Source: an uncultured Actinomycetes bacterium (GTDB lineage: Bacteria > Actinomycetota > Actinomycetes > S36-B12). From it: a DNA stretch of 19,968 bases. Of the stretch, positions 15,793 to 19,968 are shown in pieces. The notes beneath the pieces are model-generated. The model had not been told where the DNA came from. It did not search any database and saw only the letters and a list, made by a program, of their open reading frames with translations. Numbering within the stretch: the stretch's first letter is position 1; every line of letters starts with the position of its first letter. The DNA lies in contig CAINGG010000141.1 in assembly GCA_903848435.1 (NCBI GenBank), forward strand, positions 1-19,968, written 5' to 3'. The translations under genes and the position numbers were made by a program.

Positions 15793-17085
15793 ATGTCCGA
15801 TCGCCCGCTGACCGTGCTCCTGGCCGCCGAGAGCGCCTACGGTCCCACCAACAACTGCATCGGCATCGGTGCGGAGCTCATCTCGATGGGCCACCGCGTC
15901 GTCTTTGCCGCCGAGGAATCCTGGGCCGGCAAGATCGAGCCGCTCGGGATCGAGGAGCGCCTCGTGTCGATGGCGCCGCCGCCCGAGGAGGAAGCAGCGG
16001 CCGGCCAGTTCTGGATCGACTTCATCCGCGACACGTCGCCGGAGTTCCGCAAGAGCACCTTCGACCAGATCTCGACGTTCATCGAGCCCGTGTGGCGCAG
16101 CCTCATGGACGGAGCGAAATACGCCAACCCGCAGTTCGCCGCCATCGTCGACGAAATCCAGCCCGACATCATCGTGCAGGACAATGTGTCGGCATTTCCC
16201 GCACTCAAGGCCGCCGGCCGACCGTTCGTGCGCCTGGTTTCGTGCCAGCCGCTGGAGATGAACGGGCCCATGCTCCCCCCGATGCTGTCGGGTCTCCCCG
16301 CCGACGATTCGAGTCAGTGGCAGGCGTGGCGCGATGAATACGCGCGGGTCACCGCTGGCGTGTGGGCCGAGTACGACGAGTTCTCGCGCGAGGCAGGTGC
16401 CGGGCCACTACCCGCGGGTGAGTTCAACTACGTTGGCGATGCCAACGTCTACATCTACCCGGCTGTCGTCGACTACGCCGATCGACGGCCGCTCGATGCG
16501 ACATGGCATCGGGTCCAGTCGTCCGTCCGGCGCACCGAGCAGCCCATCGACGTACCCGCGCACATCCTCGAGGGCGACGGATCGCTGGTCTACCTGTCGC
16601 TCGGCTCCCTGGGTGGCGCCGATGTGGATCTCATGAAGCGGCTCACCAGCTTCCTGGCCGACAGCCCGCACCGATTCATCGTGAGCAAGGGCCCGCGGGC
16701 TGACGAGTGGGATCTGCCCGACAACATGTGGGGAGCGGGCATGGTGCCGCAGACGACACTGCTCGACAAGGTCGATCTCGTCATCACCCACGGCGGCAAC
16801 AACACCACGTGCGAGTCCTTCCACTTCGGCAAGCCGATGGTGGTGCTGCCCCTCTTCTGGGATCAGTACGACAACGCCCAGCGCGTCGACGAGACCGGTT
16901 TCGGCAAGCGGCTGGATACCTACCGAGTGGAGAAGGCCGAGCTCAACTCGGCCATCGACACACTCCTGGCCGACACTGCGCTGCGCCAGCGCATGGCCGA
17001 GATCTCGCAGCAGATTCGCGCGGAGGACGGCGTCAAGCGCGAGGCTCAGATCATCGCCGACCTGGGGAAGTCCACGGCACGCTGA
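15793..17085 (+). CDS. GT1-family glycosyltransferase (MGT/UGT type) lacking the usual catalytic His
   Basis: This 430-residue protein has the two-Rossmann GT-B layout of UDP-sugar-dependent GT1 enzymes. The C-terminal donor domain carries VYLSLGSLGG (266-275), THGGNNTTCESFHFGKPMV (332-350) and PLFWDQYDNAQRV (353-365), the bacterial equivalent of the plant PSPG box. The N-terminal acceptor domain begins TVLLAAESAYGPTNNCIGIG and continues to SMGHRVVFAAEE. Ungapped alignment with the usual GHxNP...GHxV spacing puts Pro18 where the catalytic His normally sits. Start: ATG 15793 with GGAGG 4 nt upstream. Its stop overlaps the next start as TGATG. The donor is probably a UDP- or dTDP-sugar; the acceptor is unknown. 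Loss of the His suggests a nitrogen acceptor or an altered reaction. Confidence 0.85.
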   Translation: MSDRPLTVLLAAESAYGPTNNCIGIGAELISMGHRVVFAAEESWAGKIEPLGIEERLVSMAPPPEEEAAAGQFWIDFIRDTSPEFRKSTFDQISTFIEPVWRSLMDGAKYANPQFAAIVDEIQPDIIVQDNVSAFPALKAAGRPFVRLVSCQPLEMNGPMLPPMLSGLPADDSSQWQAWRDEYARVTAGVWAEYDEFSREAGAGPLPAGEFNYVGDANVYIYPAVVDYADRRPLDATWHRVQSSVRRTEQPIDVPAHILEGDGSLVYLSLGSLGGADVDLMKRLTSFLADSPHRFIVSKGPRADEWDLPDNMWGAGMVPQTTLLDKVDLVITHGGNNTTCESFHFGKPMVVLPLFWDQYDNAQRVDETGFGKRLDTYRVEKAELNSAIDTLLADTALRQRMAEISQQIRAEDGVKREAQIIADLGKSTAR

Positions 17086-18032
17086 TGAAAGCCGACCTGT
17101 TCGAGCAGGACCTGCTCGACATTCCGTCACGGCTCATGGCGTTGGCAGATCGACTCGACGCAGGAGAGCCCTGGCCAGCACTCGCATCATCCGATGCGCT
17201 CCTGTCCGGCATGGGCTCCTCGCAGTACGCCGCGCGCAGCGTGGCCGGATGGCTGCGCGCTGACGGGGCGTGCGTCGTCGACGAGATCGCGTCCACCGAC
17301 CCGGGCTGGCCCGGCGGTCCAGGGACCACGGCTATCTTGATCTCCGCATCCGGCAACTCCGCCGAAACCCTCGATCGCGCTGCACGCCTGGCCACCGGCA
17401 CCCAGCGCATCGCCCTTGTCAACACCGCTGACTCGGCACTGACCCGCGCGAGCGACGTCGTCGTCGAGATGCTGGCCGGGGCTGAGCCGGGAGACGTTGC
17501 CTGTCGCACCTATCGCCACACCATCGCACTGCTGCTCGCGCTCGCCATACCGCGCGACCGCATCGCCACGGCCTGTCGCACTGCCGCTCAGCTCACGGGC
17601 GCCCTGCTCGCCGACCGATCCTGGCTCGATCCCATCGACGAGGTGCTCGCACCCGTGGGGACGACGTACTGGATAGCGCCCGAAAGTCGCATCGGCTCGG
17701 CCCTGCAATCAGCGCTGATGGTGCGTGAAGTCCCGCGCCGTCCTGCCGTCGGCTGCGAGACCGGTGACTGGAGTCATGTCGACGTCTACCTCACCCTGAC
17801 CACGGACTACCGCTGCGTGGTCTTCACCGGATCGCGATGGGATGCGCAGGCCGCTGACTGGCTCACTCGGCGCGGATCGCAGGTCGTCAGCATTGGGGAT
17901 GCGCTGGGCGTGCCCGGCGAGGTGCATCTAGCGCTGCCCGACCATCCCCTCGTGCGCATGCTGACCGAGACCCTGGTGGCCGAACTCCTGGCTCTGCGGT
18001 GGTGGCGCGCGCATCCGATCGAGGTCGCGTGA
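17085..18032 (+). CDS. Stand-alone SIS-domain sugar-phosphate isomerase/deaminase-like protein
   Basis: This 315-residue protein contains two SIS (sugar isomerase) repeats as in the C-terminal half of glucosamine-6-phosphate synthase, but no N-terminal glutaminase domain. GMGSSQYAARSVAGWL (42-57) and ISASGNSAETLDRAARL (86-102) are the sugar-phosphate-binding Ser-rich loops. The C-terminal WRVHP-like tail of GlmS corresponds loosely to RWWRAHPIEVA. Without a glutaminase it cannot use glutamine, so it may deaminate an amino-sugar phosphate, isomerise, or act on a sugar-phosphate-amine conjugate as FrlB and AgaS relatives do. ATG 17085 overlaps the glycosyltransferase stop by one base, and the stop overlaps the kinase start as GTGA. 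That coupling suggests the isomerase and kinase act in sequence. Confidence 0.82.
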   Translation: MKADLFEQDLLDIPSRLMALADRLDAGEPWPALASSDALLSGMGSSQYAARSVAGWLRADGACVVDEIASTDPGWPGGPGTTAILISASGNSAETLDRAARLATGTQRIALVNTADSALTRASDVVVEMLAGAEPGDVACRTYRHTIALLLALAIPRDRIATACRTAAQLTGALLADRSWLDPIDEVLAPVGTTYWIAPESRIGSALQSALMVREVPRRPAVGCETGDWSHVDVYLTLTTDYRCVVFTGSRWDAQAADWLTRRGSQVVSIGDALGVPGEVHLALPDHPLVRMLTETLVAELLALRWWRAHPIEVA

Positions 18033-19261
18033 CCCTGCTCGACGAGGTGCGCGCGGACCTGCGGAAGCTCGACATCGACGATCTCGTGCCCGGTCTGCGC
18101 GCCGGGCAGTTGGCCGACGTCGACGAGGTCGTCGAGGTTGCCGCCCTGGCACCCGACGCGGCGGTCGCCGCGATCCGACTCGCGGACTCGCGGCAGATCT
18201 TCGTGCCGGTGGTGCGCGATGGCCGCTGGCGGCGGGCCGAGCCTGATGACGGGATCAGCATGTCGGCCCTGACTGCACCGACCCCACTGTCGGTGGACAG
18301 GACGCATCCGACTCCATCCGTTGATCCACGTCACGAGCGTGCGCCCGCCGTCGACATGACCAATGACGTGCGTATCGTCGATGACGCCGTGGTCGTGAAG
18401 TGGCAACTGCTGCGAGAAGCGGGCTCGCTCATCGGGCCACGCATCGCCGCGCACCTCTACGCCGCTGGCTTCACCGAGATGCCCCAACCCTTCGCCACCG
18501 TCACGTGGCACGACGATCTCCTGGCAACCTTCACCGGCTTCCTACCCTCTGCCGAAGACGGCTGGGACTGGATGCTCGACGACGTACGCCGGATGCTCGA
18601 CGGCGAGGCCCCTGCGCCCTCGTGGGTGCCCGGCATCGGCCACCTGACGGCGCGCATGCATGCGGCGTCCGCCACGCCGACCCGCATCATCGCCCAGCCG
18701 GTGGCACGCGCCTCGCTCGCCGATCTCTCGCGGCACTACCTCGCCCTTCTCGACGCGCCCCTGGATCCGCAGATGGCGGAGGCCGTACTGCGCTGGCGCC
18801 CGCGCTTCATCGAGGCTTGCACGGTGCTTGCCGATGCCCGAGACGCCGAGGTGATGCCCATCCACCGCGACCTGCATCCGGGTCAGTTCCTGCGGTGGCG
18901 CGACGGCATCGCCGTCTGCGACTTCGACGGCAACCCCAATCTGCCCGCCGAACTCCAGGACCTGCGGGGGCCCACGGCCCGCGACGTGGCCGGGGTCCTC
19001 CGGGGGTTCGATCACGTGGCCATCGCCGCGGCCCGGCGTAGCCGCGATGACCATGCCCTCACGCGCGCCAGGGAGTGGGCACGCGGGGCGCGCGAACAGG
19101 CATTGTCCGCCTACCTGAACACCCCCGATGTGCCCTCGTTGGACGACGCCCTCCTCGCGGCCCTGGAGTCACTGTCGCCGCTGCACGAGGCGGTGTATGC
19201 GTCGAGGTACCTCCCGCGCTGGCGCTATGTGCCGCTCGCGGTTCTCGACGGAGGGTGGTAG
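18029..19261 (+). CDS. Maltokinase/glucosamine kinase-like sugar phosphotransferase
   Basis: This 410-residue kinase has an APH-type fold preceded by an N-terminal cap (about 1-75), as in maltokinase and actinobacterial glucosamine kinase. K124 (RIVDDAVVVKW) is the likely ATP-binding Lys. The catalytic loop is IHRDLHPGQFLRW (278-290) with base Asp281 and Gln286 in the metal-ligand position, where maltokinases also have Gln. The metal loop is CDFDGNP (297-303). RDVAGVLRGFDHVA (318-331) and a C-terminal YASRYLPRW (390-398) closely resemble maltokinase segments. Start GTG 18029 overlaps the SIS stop, with GAGG 4 nt upstream. I infer that it phosphorylates glucosamine or a related sugar, because it is coupled to a SIS isomerase and not to trehalose/glycogen genes. 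It meets the threonine aldolase gene tail to tail. Confidence 0.82.
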   Translation: MTLLDEVRADLRKLDIDDLVPGLRAGQLADVDEVVEVAALAPDAAVAAIRLADSRQIFVPVVRDGRWRRAEPDDGISMSALTAPTPLSVDRTHPTPSVDPRHERAPAVDMTNDVRIVDDAVVVKWQLLREAGSLIGPRIAAHLYAAGFTEMPQPFATVTWHDDLLATFTGFLPSAEDGWDWMLDDVRRMLDGEAPAPSWVPGIGHLTARMHAASATPTRIIAQPVARASLADLSRHYLALLDAPLDPQMAEAVLRWRPRFIEACTVLADARDAEVMPIHRDLHPGQFLRWRDGIAVCDFDGNPNLPAELQDLRGPTARDVAGVLRGFDHVAIAAARRSRDDHALTRAREWARGAREQALSAYLNTPDVPSLDDALLAALESLSPLHEAVYASRYLPRWRYVPLAVLDGGW

Positions 19262-19262
19262 T

Positions 19263-19968
19263 TCAGGCGCTCATCTCGCGCGCAATGGCGGCGACGAAGC
19301 CGTCGACGTCGTCGGCCGTCGTATCCCAGGAGCACATCCACCGCACCTCGCCCGTGTGCTCGTCCCACTCGTAGAAGCGGTAGTTCTCCTGCAGTCGAGC
19401 CGTGACATCGCGCGGGATGAAGGCGAAGACGGCGTTGGCGTCGACCTGCCGTGCGATGCGCACGCCGGGGATCCCCCGCGCTCCTTCCAGCAGGCGCTGC
19501 GCCATGGAGTTGGCATGCGCCGCATTGCGGCGCCATAGGTCATCAGTCAGCAGCGCGCACAGCTGGGCGCTCACGAAGCGCATCTTGCTGGCCAACTGCA
19601 TCGACGACTTGCGCAGGAACGGCACGGCGTCGGCCAGGTCAGGATTGACTACGACGATCGCCTCCGCCCCCATCGCGCCGTTCTTGGTGCCACCGAAGGA
19701 GACGACGTCGACACCGACGTCGGTGGTGATGGCTCGCAGTTCCACCCCGAGGCCGGCCGCGGCGTTGGCGAGCCGAGCGCCGTCGAGGTGCACCTTCATG
19801 CCGAGCGAGTGCACATGATCGACCAGGGTCCCGAGCTGGTCCACGGAGTACGCCGTGCCGAGCTCGGACGACTGGGTCACCGTGACGACGGCTTGCTGCG
19901 GGCGATGAACATCACCGAAGCGCACGGCGTGCACGTCGACATCGGCAGGCGTGAGGAGACCGTCGGCG
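19263..19968 (-). CDS. ltaE: Low-specificity L-threonine aldolase, C-terminal part (5' end outside the window)
   Basis: About 235 residues of a PLP-dependent fold-type I aldolase are present; the first third lies past the right edge. The visible part contains VTVTQSSELGTAYSVDQLGT, then HLDGARLANAAAGLGV, with the Asp that contacts the PLP ring nitrogen, and SFGGTKNGAMGAEAIVV, with the Lys that forms the Schiff base. SSMQLASKMRFVSAQL follows, as is typical of the family. The enzyme cleaves threonine or allo-threonine to glycine and acetaldehyde. Reading stays open from the in-window GTG at 19934 to the edge, so that GTG is not the start. The gene runs opposite to the kinase with a single base between stops, so it is not part of the divergent cluster's transcripts. 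Confidence 0.88.
   Translation of the reverse strand, partial: ADGLLTPADVDVHAVRFGDVHRPQQAVVTVTQSSELGTAYSVDQLGTLVDHVHSLGMKVHLDGARLANAAAGLGVELRAITTDVGVDVVSFGGTKNGAMGAEAIVVVNPDLADAVPFLRKSSMQLASKMRFVSAQLCALLTDDLWRRNAAHANSMAQRLLEGARGIPGVRIARQVDANAVFAFIPRDVTARLQENYRFYEWDEHTGEVRWMCSWDTTADDVDGFVAAIAREMSA

Overview
The window is GC-rich bacterial DNA, packed almost edge to edge with genes that use GTG and TTG as well as ATG starts. The families point to a Gram-positive Actinomycetota (actinobacterial) chromosome: a HelD-type RNA polymerase recycling helicase, an Ig-like/YkuD L,D-transpeptidase with a single N-terminal membrane anchor, and a maltokinase-like kinase with an N-terminal cap. I cannot place it to genus. 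I saw no rRNA, tRNA, CRISPR array, insertion sequence, phage gene or rho-independent terminator, and no gene-free stretch longer than about 140 bases.

Layout. (1) 1-5384, mostly minus strand: the N-terminal part of a small membrane protein (1-157), then a plus-strand strictosidine-synthase/SMP-30-like beta-propeller (296-1300). It converges on a four-gene minus-strand run: a small anchored secreted protein (5384), type II NADH dehydrogenase (4923), a YczE-like membrane protein (3675) and a ThDP-dependent 2-oxoacid decarboxylase-like enzyme (2934). (2) 5499-9457: a Prx5-like peroxiredoxin (plus), then HelD and an L,D-transpeptidase (both minus). (3) 9567-10010: an Lrp/AsnC regulator (plus). 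(4) 10015-19261: a divergent gene cluster. Leftwards run tetR-potD-potB-potC-potA, a BetI-like regulator heading a complete polyamine/opine-type ABC importer. Rightwards run a saccharopine-dehydrogenase-like oxidoreductase, a GT1 glycosyltransferase, a stand-alone SIS sugar-phosphate isomerase and a maltokinase/glucosamine-kinase-like phosphotransferase. (5) 19263 to the end: the C-terminal two thirds of a threonine aldolase (minus).

The divergent cluster is the most interesting part. Its two arms share a 61-bp intergenic region holding a perfect 14-bp palindrome, and the genes within each arm are spaced by 29 bp or less or overlap. My inference is a TetR-controlled pathway for a cationic amino-sugar or sugar-amine conjugate. 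The importer would bring it in, the dehydrogenase would act at an amine/imine carbon, the GT1 enzyme (with Pro at the usual catalytic His position) would attach or handle a sugar on nitrogen, and the kinase plus SIS protein would interconvert amino sugar, amino-sugar phosphate and fructose 6-phosphate. Substrate and direction (salvage or biosynthesis) cannot be read from sequence.

All four convergent gene pairs end within 4 bp of each other or overlap, leaving no room for conventional terminators between them.
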